Source: Meridianimarinicoccus aquatilis | GTDB lineage: Bacteria; Pseudomonadota; Alphaproteobacteria; Rhodobacterales; Rhodobacteraceae | Assembly: GCF_004358675.1 (NCBI RefSeq) | Contig: NZ_SMZO01000002.1 | Span: forward strand, 62,001 to 126,000 | Direction: 5' to 3' | Length of the DNA stretch: 64,000 nt | Notes under the pieces: model-generated | The model's database searches: none | Seen by the model: only the letters and a program-made list of their open reading frames with translations | Told to the model about the DNA's origin: nothing | Shown: positions 9,720 to 18,138 of the stretch, in pieces | How positions within the stretch are numbered: position 1 is the stretch's first letter | Layout of the letters: each line of letters opens with the position of its first letter | Made by a program: the position numbers and the translations under genes

Positions 9720-11954
9720 ATGCGCTCACAGCTTGGGCAGGAAGTCTTGTCCCGCCTGACCGCGGCGGGGCAGCGTCGTCGGATGCAGACCCTTGGCACG
9801 CTTGCGCTTGTCGGTCTTGGCCCGCTTCTTGTGGCCGCAACCTTCGCAGTGCTTGGTCCGATGCAAGTCGATGCGTCGGTCTTTTCCCTGCGGCTCGTTC
9901 TTCTGTCGGATCTCGTTTATATTCTTGTTCTTGCGACGCTCGTGCTTATGCGCATCGCAAGAATGGTGGCGGCAAGGCGGGCGAAATCGGCGGGGTCGCG
10001 ACTTCATCTGCGACTGACCGGCGTATTCGCTCTGGTCGCGTTGGTGCCGACGGTTCTGGTGGCCGTCTTTGCCGGTCTTACAGTGAATGTCGGTCTTGAG
10101 GGTTGGTTCTCTGACCGGGTGCGGAGCGTTGTGGGGGCATCGCTTGCTGCTGCGGAAGCCTATGAAACAGAACAGCAGGAAGACCTGACTGTTGATACGC
10201 GGGCTCTGACGGCTTTTCTCAATGCCCAGCGTCGCAGAACCTTTTTGATGACCAACGGGGATTTCCGTCAGATCCTTGGGCAAGGCCAGTCTCAGATTCA
10301 GCGCGGCCTGAAAGAGGCCTATGTCATCGACGGAAATGCGGGGATCCGGGCGCGCGGCGAAGGATCGTACCTGTTTTACTACGAACCCCCGACAGCGGAT
10401 GAACTGGCGCGGGCACGCGCGGGCGAAATCGTTATCCGAAAGGATTGGGACAATGACGAATTTCGGGCGCTTTCTGTCTTGGATGCCTTTGTAGACCGAT
10501 ACCTGTTGGTTGCGCGGTCTGTTGACGGCGATTTGTTGAACCTGCTGGATGATACCCAACAAACTGCGACGCTCTATCAGCAACTTGAACGTGACCGAGG
10601 GCGCATGTTGTTCGAGTTCGGGCTGCTCTACCTTGGGTTCGCGGTGATGTTGATCCTGGCATCCATCTGGCTTGGTTTGTGGTTCGCGGAAAGGCTGGCG
10701 CGCCCTGTCGGTCGATTGGCGGGGGCCGCCCAGCGTGTCGGCGATGGGGATTTGAACGTTCAGGTCCGCGAAGAGCGCGGCGATGACGAGATCGCGGTGC
10801 TTGGCCGAATTTTCAACCAGATGATCCTGCAATTGCGCGGCCAGCGTCAAACGCTGCTTGATGCCAACCAGCAGATCGAAACGCGGCGTCGTTTGTTTGA
10901 CAGCGTGCTATCCTCGGTGACAGCAGGGGTCATGGGCCTAGATGCGTCGGGCCGTGTGGATTTCATCAACACATCCGGGCTCAGGCTTTTGGCGTTGACC
11001 GAAGGGCAGGGGCCGGGGCTGCCGCTTGCAGAGCTTGTACCCGAGTTTACGGGATTGCTGGCGCGCTTGCGCACAAGCGACGACAATTCTGTGCAAGAAG
11101 AAATCAAGCTCAGCCGCGGTGGCGTTCAGGATATCCTTCTGGTCCGTATGGGGATGCGCCAAGGCCGTGACGGCACGTTGGAAGGGTTCGTCGTGGCGTT
11201 CGACGATGTGACCGATCTTGTGTCTGCGCAACGGATGGCGGCGTGGGGGGATGTGGCTCGCCGTATTGCCCATGAAATCAAAAACCCGCTGACACCGATC
11301 CAGCTGTCGGCCGAGCGTATCCAGCGCAAGTTCGGCCCGCTCGTGGGCGACGACGTCGAAAAGCTGGATCAACTGACTGGTGTGATCGTGCGCCAAACGG
11401 GCGATTTGCGCCGGATTGTGGATGAGTTTTCAAAATTTGCGCGTATGCCGGAACCAGAGGCCCGCGAAGGCGACCTGTGTAAGTTGGTTGCGGATGCCGT
11501 GTTCCTGCAATCCACCGGAAGCGAAGATGTCAAAGTGACGACTGATCTTCCGACAGATCCGATCATGGCCGATTTTGACGCGACGCTGTTTTCGCAGGCG
11601 GTGATCAATCTGGTGAAGAACGCAATCGAAGCGGCACAATCGCGTGTCCCTGACGGGGGGGCGCAAGCGCAAGTACACGTGGCGCTCATTCAGCGCACGC
11701 GCGGTATACGGTTGACGGTGGATGATACCGGTCCCGGATTCCCACCCGACCGCGCGCGTCTGTTCGAACCTTATGTGACCACGCGCGATCGGGGCACAGG
11801 CCTTGGCCTTCCCATCGTGAAAAAGATCGTCGAAGAGCACGGCGGAAAAATCAAACTTGAATCGGCGCCAGATCTGGCAGGGGATGGTCACAGGGGCGCA
11901 CGCGTTTCAGTGACTTTGCCGCGTGCTTCAAGCACCTTGAAAGCGGCGGAATGA
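9720..11954 (+). CDS. ntrY: Nitrogen regulation sensor kinase NtrY
   Basis: Membrane-bound histidine kinase of the NtrYX pair, linked in alphaproteobacteria to nitrogen, redox and envelope control. About three N-terminal membrane segments, a large extracytoplasmic loop, another segment near residues 295-320, then HAMP, PAS, HisKA ([16 protein letters not shown]) and HATPase (NLVKNAIEAA, GTGLGLPIV). ATG 9720 follows GAGGAA with good spacing; TTG codons at 9708 and 9717 are possible alternatives. Length 744. It begins 81 bases after ntrC and precedes ntrX by 31 bases. Confidence 0.95.
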   Translation: MRSQLGQEVLSRLTAAGQRRRMQTLGTLALVGLGPLLVAATFAVLGPMQVDASVFSLRLVLLSDLVYILVLATLVLMRIARMVAARRAKSAGSRLHLRLTGVFALVALVPTVLVAVFAGLTVNVGLEGWFSDRVRSVVGASLAAAEAYETEQQEDLTVDTRALTAFLNAQRRRTFLMTNGDFRQILGQGQSQIQRGLKEAYVIDGNAGIRARGEGSYLFYYEPPTADELARARAGEIVIRKDWDNDEFRALSVLDAFVDRYLLVARSVDGDLLNLLDDTQQTATLYQQLERDRGRMLFEFGLLYLGFAVMLILASIWLGLWFAERLARPVGRLAGAAQRVGDGDLNVQVREERGDDEIAVLGRIFNQMILQLRGQRQTLLDANQQIETRRRLFDSVLSSVTAGVMGLDASGRVDFINTSGLRLLALTEGQGPGLPLAELVPEFTGLLARLRTSDDNSVQEEIKLSRGGVQDILLVRMGMRQGRDGTLEGFVVAFDDVTDLVSAQRMAAWGDVARRIAHEIKNPLTPIQLSAERIQRKFGPLVGDDVEKLDQLTGVIVRQTGDLRRIVDEFSKFARMPEPEAREGDLCKLVADAVFLQSTGSEDVKVTTDLPTDPIMADFDATLFSQAVINLVKNAIEAAQSRVPDGGAQAQVHVALIQRTRGIRLTVDDTGPGFPPDRARLFEPYVTTRDRGTGLGLPIVKKIVEEHGGKIKLESAPDLAGDGHRGARVSVTLPRASSTLKAAE

Positions 11955-11985
11955 CAAACAACAAGAAACGGCAGGCAGGTACATC

Positions 11986-13407
11986 ATGACAGATATTCTG
12001 ATCGTCGACGATGAACGCGACATTCGTGAACTCATTTCGGATATCCTTGAAGACGAAGGGTTCAGCACCCGGCTGGCAGGGACGTCGGATGAGTGTATGG
12101 CGGCACTTGGCGATACGCTGCCGAAGCTGATGATCCTTGATATCTGGCTCAAGGACAGCGCGATGGACGGCATCGACATCCTGAAAAAGGTCAAGCGCGA
12201 CACCCCTGAAATCCCCGTTGTCATCATCTCGGGTCACGGCAACATCGAAATTGCGGTCGCCGCGATCAAGCAAGGTGCATATGACTTCATCGAGAAGCCG
12301 TTCAATATCGACCAGCTTTTGGTGGTCATCCGCCGTGCAATGGAAGCGTCACGATTGCGCCGCGAGAATACTGAACTGCGGCAGCAAGAGGGTGGCTCTG
12401 GTGAGCTGATTGGCTCAAGTGCACCTTTCAAGCTTTTGAAAAGTCAAATTGAAAAAGTTTCCAAGACAAACAGCCGCGTGATGCTGAAAGGCCCGCCCGG
12501 GGCAGGCAAGGAAATGGTGGCGCGGTTTGTGCACAGCAATTCTTCGCGTTCCGGGGCGGCCTTTATTGCTTTGAACTGCGGATCGGTTTCGCCTGACCGG
12601 ATGGAACATCTGCTGTTCGGGCGCGAAACTTCCGGGCAACAGGTGGAGCCTGGGTTGCTTGAACAGGCCGATGGCGGCACGCTTTACCTGGATGAAGTGG
12701 CTGATCTCCCGACTGACAGTCAGGCGCGCATTTTGCGGGTGCTGGTTGAACAGCAGTTCAGCCGCGTGGGCGGTGCCAACCGGATCAAAGTGGATGTGCG
12801 GATCATCTCGGGAAGCTCGCGCGATTTAGATGCTGAAATCGCAGCAGGCCGGTTTCGACAGGAGTTGTTCCACAGACTGGCTGTTGTTCCGGTGGAAGTG
12901 CCTGGCCTTGATGACCGTCGCGCGGACATTCCAGAAATCGCTGAACATCTGATTGCGCAGTTACAGAAAACGGATGGGTTACCGGCGCGCCCCCTCGGCG
13001 AAGAGGCGGCAGCGATGCTGCAATCCATGCACTGGCCGGGTAACATTCGACAGTTGCGTAACGTCATCGAACGCGTCTTGATCCTTGGCCCTGACACAGG
13101 CGAGATCGAAGCGCGCGAGCTGCCCAATACGGATCCGGTTGACGAAAATGGTGATCGGGTTGTTTTGTCTGCGGCGATAGCGCGACTGCCTTTGCGCGAC
13201 GCGCGTGAGTTGTTCGAGCGCGAATATCTTCTGACACAAATCAATCGGTTTGGCGGGAATATCTCGCGGACGGCCAGTTTTGTGGGAATGGAACGGTCGG
13301 CCTTGCACCGCAAGTTAAAATCCTTGAATGTTGTCACATCAAGCCGCGCCGGAGGGCGCGTTGCGACGTTTGAGGACGACCGCGAAGATACACGGGCTGA
13401 TGATTGA
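11986..13407 (+). CDS. ntrX: Response regulator NtrX
   Basis: Partner of NtrY, 473 residues. The receiver domain has phospho-acceptor D52. The AAA+ domain has an atypical Walker A GPPGAGKE (169-176, Glu in place of the usual Ser/Thr) and Walker B TLYLDEVAD. The region where GAFTGA would sit reads FGRETSGQQVEPG (211-223), so sigma-54 activation by the usual mechanism is unlikely, as in many alphaproteobacterial NtrX proteins. The C-terminal HTH contains FGGNISRTASFVGMERSALH. Confidence 0.94.
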   Translation: MTDILIVDDERDIRELISDILEDEGFSTRLAGTSDECMAALGDTLPKLMILDIWLKDSAMDGIDILKKVKRDTPEIPVVIISGHGNIEIAVAAIKQGAYDFIEKPFNIDQLLVVIRRAMEASRLRRENTELRQQEGGSGELIGSSAPFKLLKSQIEKVSKTNSRVMLKGPPGAGKEMVARFVHSNSSRSGAAFIALNCGSVSPDRMEHLLFGRETSGQQVEPGLLEQADGGTLYLDEVADLPTDSQARILRVLVEQQFSRVGGANRIKVDVRIISGSSRDLDAEIAAGRFRQELFHRLAVVPVEVPGLDDRRADIPEIAEHLIAQLQKTDGLPARPLGEEAAAMLQSMHWPGNIRQLRNVIERVLILGPDTGEIEARELPNTDPVDENGDRVVLSAAIARLPLRDARELFEREYLLTQINRFGGNISRTASFVGMERSALHRKLKSLNVVTSSRAGGRVATFEDDREDTRADD

Positions 13408-13462
13408 CAAAACCGTCGTTTGCATCCCGACCACAGAATTTGACAACCCCGGAGCTTGAGCC

Positions 13463-14842
13463 ATGAAGATCATCGTCTGCGGCGCAGGCCAAGTTGGCTG
13501 GCAGATCGCGCGGCACTTGTCCGGTGAACGAAATGACGTGACCGTTGTGGATAGCAACGAAGACCTTGTTCGCCGGGCAACCGATATTCTGGATGTTCGC
13601 GGCGTGACCGGGTTTGCGTCCTACCCTGACGTGCTCGAACGGGCCGGGGCAGACGATGCAGATATGATCATTGCGGCCACCCATGCGGACGAAGTGAATA
13701 TGGTGACCTGTCAGGTTGCGCATTCGATCTTCGGTGTCCGGCGCAAGATCGCCCGGCTTCGCTCGCGCAGCTATCTTGATGCGATTGTGTCCGACCTTTA
13801 CCGGCGTGAACATCTGCCGATTGATGTGGTTATCAGTCCGGAACAGGCCGTGGCCGAAGCCGCGTTGCAGCGTCTTTCTGCGCCTGTGACCTTCGACATT
13901 GATAGCTTTCTTGACGGCAAAGCGCAGCTGATGGGCTTGCAGTTGGAAGCGGATTGTCCGGTCTTGAACACGCCGCTACGCCAGTTGACCGATCTGTTTT
14001 CCACTTTGCGGGCGCAAGTGGTGGGTGTTCGGCGGGAAGATACCTTGTTCACCCCCGGTGCGCAGGATCAGCTTTTTGCCGGCGATCAGATTTATGTTTT
14101 TTGCCACACCGATGACATGGACCGGACGCTAGAGATTTTCGGCAAAGCTCGCACTCGGCAACGCCGTGTGGTTGTTGTGGGTGGGGGTAATATCGGGCTG
14201 GCCGTGGCGCAGGCGCTTGAAGCCCGTGTTGAGCACCGGGTCCGGGTCAAGGTGATCGAGAAAAGCCGCCCTGTGGCCGAACGCGCCGCCGAAGCGCTCG
14301 AGCGGACCATCGTTCTGAACGGGGACGGTCTGGATGCTGATCTTTTGGCAGAGGCGGGGATCAACAAGGCTGATGCCATTTTGTGTGTCACCGATGACGA
14401 CAAGACCAATTTGCTGGCATCGGTGCGTGCAAAATCCCTTGGCTGTCCAATGGCGATCAGTCTTGTGAATGACCCGGCGCTGATTCCGCTCATGGGGCCG
14501 CTGTCGATTGATGCCTATATCAACCCGCGCGCCACGACGGTGAGTTCTATCCTGCGTCACGTTCGCCACGGCCGTGTGCGGGATGTGTATTCGATCGGGG
14601 ATGGCGAGGCCGAAGTGCTGGAAGCGGTCGTTCTGAAAACCGCGCAAATGACGGGTAAGCAGGTACGCGATATCGACTTTCCCGAAGGGGTGCTGATGGG
14701 CCCGGTCAGCAAGCGCGGCAAGATCATCATTCCCACCGCGGACACACGGGTAGAAGAGGGCGATATCGTCACTTTCTTTGCTTTGTCATCGGAAGTTCCA
14801 CAGATCGAACGGCTGTTGCAGGTTTCGATTGACTATTTCTGA
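13463..14842 (+). CDS. trkA: Trk potassium transporter regulatory subunit TrkA
   Basis: Peripheral, NAD(H)-binding regulator of the Trk K+ channel. Two RCK modules are visible: the first Rossmann fold begins MKIIVCGAGQVGWQIA, the second VVVVGGGNIGLAVAQ near residue 235. Each is followed by a TrkA-C domain. Length 459, normal. It lies 55 bases after ntrX; coupling of trkAH to ntrYX is common in Rhodobacterales. Its 3' end overlaps the proposed trkH start by 14 bases. Confidence 0.96.
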   Translation: MKIIVCGAGQVGWQIARHLSGERNDVTVVDSNEDLVRRATDILDVRGVTGFASYPDVLERAGADDADMIIAATHADEVNMVTCQVAHSIFGVRRKIARLRSRSYLDAIVSDLYRREHLPIDVVISPEQAVAEAALQRLSAPVTFDIDSFLDGKAQLMGLQLEADCPVLNTPLRQLTDLFSTLRAQVVGVRREDTLFTPGAQDQLFAGDQIYVFCHTDDMDRTLEIFGKARTRQRRVVVVGGGNIGLAVAQALEARVEHRVRVKVIEKSRPVAERAAEALERTIVLNGDGLDADLLAEAGINKADAILCVTDDDKTNLLASVRAKSLGCPMAISLVNDPALIPLMGPLSIDAYINPRATTVSSILRHVRHGRVRDVYSIGDGEAEVLEAVVLKTAQMTGKQVRDIDFPEGVLMGPVSKRGKIIIPTADTRVEEGDIVTFFALSSEVPQIERLLQVSIDYF

Positions 14843-16400
14843 CCCCGCCCAAAAGCCGCCGCGCCGCCGCGCCAGCTCTCGCCATCGGGCGCAATGGTAT
14901 GATCGTGTTCCGTTGATGGTGCTGACGACTGCAATCGGCGCGGGGCTTATGATCGTGCCAGCCATTTATGCGGGCCTGAACGGCGAGCATGACGCTGGTC
15001 GCCCGTTTCTGTATGGTGCGATTGTCTTCACGGTTTTGTCGTTCTTGGTTGGCCTGTCTGTTGCGACCAGGCCAGTAAGCAAGACGGCACGCGGGCACCT
15101 GATGTCGTTGTTGATAACTTATCTAGCCTTGCCCGTGATGCTTGCTGCGCCGCTCTATGAAGCGATCCCTGATCTGAGCTTCAGCAACGCCTGGTTCGAA
15201 ATGGTCTCTAGTTTGACCACGACGGGGGCGACTGTTTTTTCCCAACCGGCCCGCGTGCCGGATACCATCCATCTGTGGCGCGCGTTGGTCGGGTGGTATG
15301 GCGGTTTCATGATTTGGGTGGCTGCGATTGCGATCCTCGCACCTGTCAGGGTCGGCGGGTTTGAACTGGTGCTGGCTTCGGTGCACGTGGGAGGTGCGGT
15401 TTCACGCGGGCAAACGGCCCAATCAGACTTTCCCATGCGGCGGATTTTACGCTTCTCGCGTGGACTTGCGCCGATATATGGCGGGCTCACGCTTGCCGTG
15501 TGGCTGATGCTGCTGATCGCGGGCGAGGACCCGTTTGTAGGCGCCTGCCATGCTATGTCGGCGCTTGCGTCGTCAGGGATTTCCCCATTGGTCAGCTTGC
15601 AAGAAAGCTCAGCCAGCCATTGGGGCGAAGCCGTGTTGCTGGTCGCGATGGTCTTCGCGTTGAGCCGCGCCACCTTTGCCAACGATATGCCAACGCCCAT
15701 TGGACGGCGCTGGTGGCAGGATCCGGAAATTCGGATTGCAGCCACGTTGCTGATTGCGGTGCCGACCCTGATCTTTGTGCACCATTGGGTCAGCCTGTAT
15801 GACGTGGGGGGTGGCACCCCTGACCCTTTGCGCAGTCTGTGGGGGTCGCTTTTCATGACCATGTCATTTCTCACGACCAACGGCTTCATCTCTGCCGAAT
15901 GGGAAATCGCGCGCAATTGGTCTGGCATCACCACACCGGGGCTTATTCTGCTGGGCCTTGCCATGGTCGGCGGCGGCGTGGCGACGACCGCTGGCGGGGT
16001 GAAACTTTTGCGGGTCTATGTGCTGTATCGTCATGGCCGGTTTGAAAGTGCGCGTCTGGTGCACCCACGGCTCACGGCCAGCCCGGGCCACCGCGCCCGG
16101 CGCTTTAAGGTTGAGGCTGCCTACAGCGCGTGGTTGTCCTTCATGCTGTTTGCTTTGGTGTTCACGTTCATCATGCTGGCCTTGTCCCTGACTGGACTGA
16201 CATTCGAAACCAACATGATTCTGACCACAGCAGCGCTGACAAATGCGGGTCCGCTCACAGCGGTGGCTGGGCTATCGCCAATTGTGATGGGTGATCTTGG
16301 GGCGGCAGCCCAGATCATACTGGGGGTTGCCATGGTGCTTGGGCGATTGGAAACGCTTGCAATCATTGCGCTTCTGAACCCGGAATTTTGGCGTGCTTGA
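14829..16400 (+). CDS. trkH: Trk potassium transporter membrane subunit TrkH
   Basis: Membrane pore subunit of the Trk K+ uptake system, with about 10-12 hydrophobic segments. Selectivity-filter-like segments include SLTTTGATVF, MSALASSGISP, SFLTTNGFIS and TAALTNAGPLT. I propose TTG 14829, overlapping the end of trkA, giving 523 residues. The next in-frame ATG (14916) would begin only four residues before the first membrane segment. The start is therefore uncertain, but the identity is not. Confidence 0.92.
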   Translation: MTISDPAQKPPRRRASSRHRAQWYDRVPLMVLTTAIGAGLMIVPAIYAGLNGEHDAGRPFLYGAIVFTVLSFLVGLSVATRPVSKTARGHLMSLLITYLALPVMLAAPLYEAIPDLSFSNAWFEMVSSLTTTGATVFSQPARVPDTIHLWRALVGWYGGFMIWVAAIAILAPVRVGGFELVLASVHVGGAVSRGQTAQSDFPMRRILRFSRGLAPIYGGLTLAVWLMLLIAGEDPFVGACHAMSALASSGISPLVSLQESSASHWGEAVLLVAMVFALSRATFANDMPTPIGRRWWQDPEIRIAATLLIAVPTLIFVHHWVSLYDVGGGTPDPLRSLWGSLFMTMSFLTTNGFISAEWEIARNWSGITTPGLILLGLAMVGGGVATTAGGVKLLRVYVLYRHGRFESARLVHPRLTASPGHRARRFKVEAAYSAWLSFMLFALVFTFIMLALSLTGLTFETNMILTTAALTNAGPLTAVAGLSPIVMGDLGAAAQIILGVAMVLGRLETLAIIALLNPEFWRA

Positions 16401-16544
16401 GTGCCGATGTAAATATGCTGCAGGTGCGAAGTTTCTGAGCTTCTTTTCGCCACAGACTGGAAATAGGGCCCTTTTGCGGCCACGTTGGTTCCGCTGTTGA
16501 ATGACATGGCGTGATCATGCCACAAGAAGAAAAAGGTTAACAAA

Positions 16545-16778
16545 ATGGCAAGCGACCGGCAAAATCTTCAAGACGCCTTTCTGAACCACGTCAGGAAGAC
16601 AAAGGTTCCTGTCACTATATTCCTGATCAACGGCGTGAAGCTGCAAGGCGTTATCACTTGGTTCGATAATTTCTGCGTGCTGCTGCGCAGGGATGGGCAA
16701 TCGCAGCTTGTTTACAAGCACGCGATTTCGACCATCATGCCCAGCCAGCCCATCAGCCTGTATGAGGGCGAAGACTGA
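16545..16778 (+). CDS. hfq: RNA chaperone Hfq
   Basis: Sm-like hexameric RNA chaperone that pairs small RNAs with mRNAs. All 77 residues fit: the Sm1 motif with [16 protein letters not shown] and the Sm2 motif [14 protein letters not shown]. The start is preceded by an AAGAAGAAAAAGG purine stretch. Its TGA at 16776-16778 overlaps the proposed CTG start of hflX. The 144-base gap upstream, after trkH, probably holds its promoter, but I see no strong consensus. Confidence 0.97.
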
Positions 16779-18061
16779 CCGACCTGATTTCACGCGAATC
16801 CGTCGCCACCCGCGCCTGGGTTCTGCACCCCGACCTGCTGCCCAAAGAGGCGCGTCGGTCCCCCGATCATGCTTTGCAGGAAGCGACGGCCTTGGCTGCG
16901 GCTCTTCCGGGGCTCGAGGTCGTGGGGTCTTCTGTTGTGCGCCTTCCAAATCCACGCCCCGGCACCCTGTTCGGGTTGGGCAAAGTGGACGAAATCGGCG
17001 CTCTTTTGTCCGAGCAGGACGTCGAGCTGGTGCTTGTCGATGGCCCCTTGTCTCCGGTTCAGCAGCGTAATCTGGAGCGGGCATGGAAGATCAAGATCCT
17101 TGATCGAACCGGTCTGATCCTTGAGATATTTTCCGACCGTGCGCGGACACGCGAGGGGGGGCTTCAGGTCGAGATGGCCGCGCTCAGCTATCAGCGGACG
17201 CGGCTTGTGCGGGCCTGGACCCACCTGGAACGGCAGCGAGGCGGGCTTGGCTTCGTGGGCGGCCCCGGCGAGACTCAGATCGAAGCGGACAGACGCGCCA
17301 TTGACGATCAACTGGTGCGCCTGCGCCGCCAGCTTGACAAGGTGGTCCGCACCCGCGATCTGCACCGAGCCTCACGCGCGCGCACACCTTTCCCGATTGT
17401 CGCTTTGGTTGGGTACACCAACGCGGGCAAGTCGACCCTGTTCAACCTTGTGACCGGGTCAGACGTGATGGCCAAAGACATGCTCTTTGCCACGCTTGAT
17501 CCCACGATGCGTTCCATCGAACTGCCGCGTGGCGGCCCCAAAGTGATCTTGTCTGATACCGTAGGGTTCATTTCCGCGCTGCCAACCCAGCTTGTTGCCG
17601 CCTTTCGCGCGACGCTGGAAGAAGTGCTTAGCGCGGATCTGATCGTGCATGTGCGCGACATCGCGGATCCCGAAACCGAGGCGCAAGCCGAAGATGTACA
17701 GGATATTCTTGCCAGTCTTGGCGTGCAGGAAGAAACGCCCCAGATCGAGGTGTGGAACAAAGCGGATCTGTTGCCCGCGGATCAGGCCGCCGCGCTGGAA
17801 GCGCAAGCCGAGCGGCGCGAAGATGTGTTCGTGACATCAGCGGTCACCGGATTGGGCATTGCCCCACTTCTGGATGATATTGCGGCGCGCGTGTCTGATG
17901 CCTTTCAAGAGCAGACTGTCCGCTTGGATCACAGTGACGGACGCCGCCGGGCATGGCTTTTTGAGGAGGGTGTCGTGCAGGCGGAACATCAAGATGAGGA
18001 TGGCGTCTCTTTCGACGTTCGCTGGACAGATCGGCAACATAAGCGGTTTCGCGATCTCTGA
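16775..18061 (+). CDS. hflX: GTPase HflX, proposed CTG start overlapping hfq
   Basis: Ribosome-associated GTPase that splits stalled 70S ribosomes. It has an N-terminal nucleotide-binding domain, the glycine-rich [19 protein letters not shown] linker, and a G domain with P-loop GYTNAGKS (213-220) and DTVGF. The first ordinary in-frame start is TTG 16874, which would remove 33 residues including [10 protein letters not shown], part of the conserved N-terminal domain. The frame is open back to 16766 with no ATG, GTG or TTG. CTG 16775, six bases after GAGGG, gives 428 residues, the usual HflX length. Identity is certain; the start is inferred. Confidence 0.93.
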
Positions 18062-18138
18062 AGCAGCCCTTTGTATCGCGCTTTCTGGAGCTTTCGCGAA
18101 CGAAAATGCCCTTGGCCAAGACGCATAACCCGTTTTGG

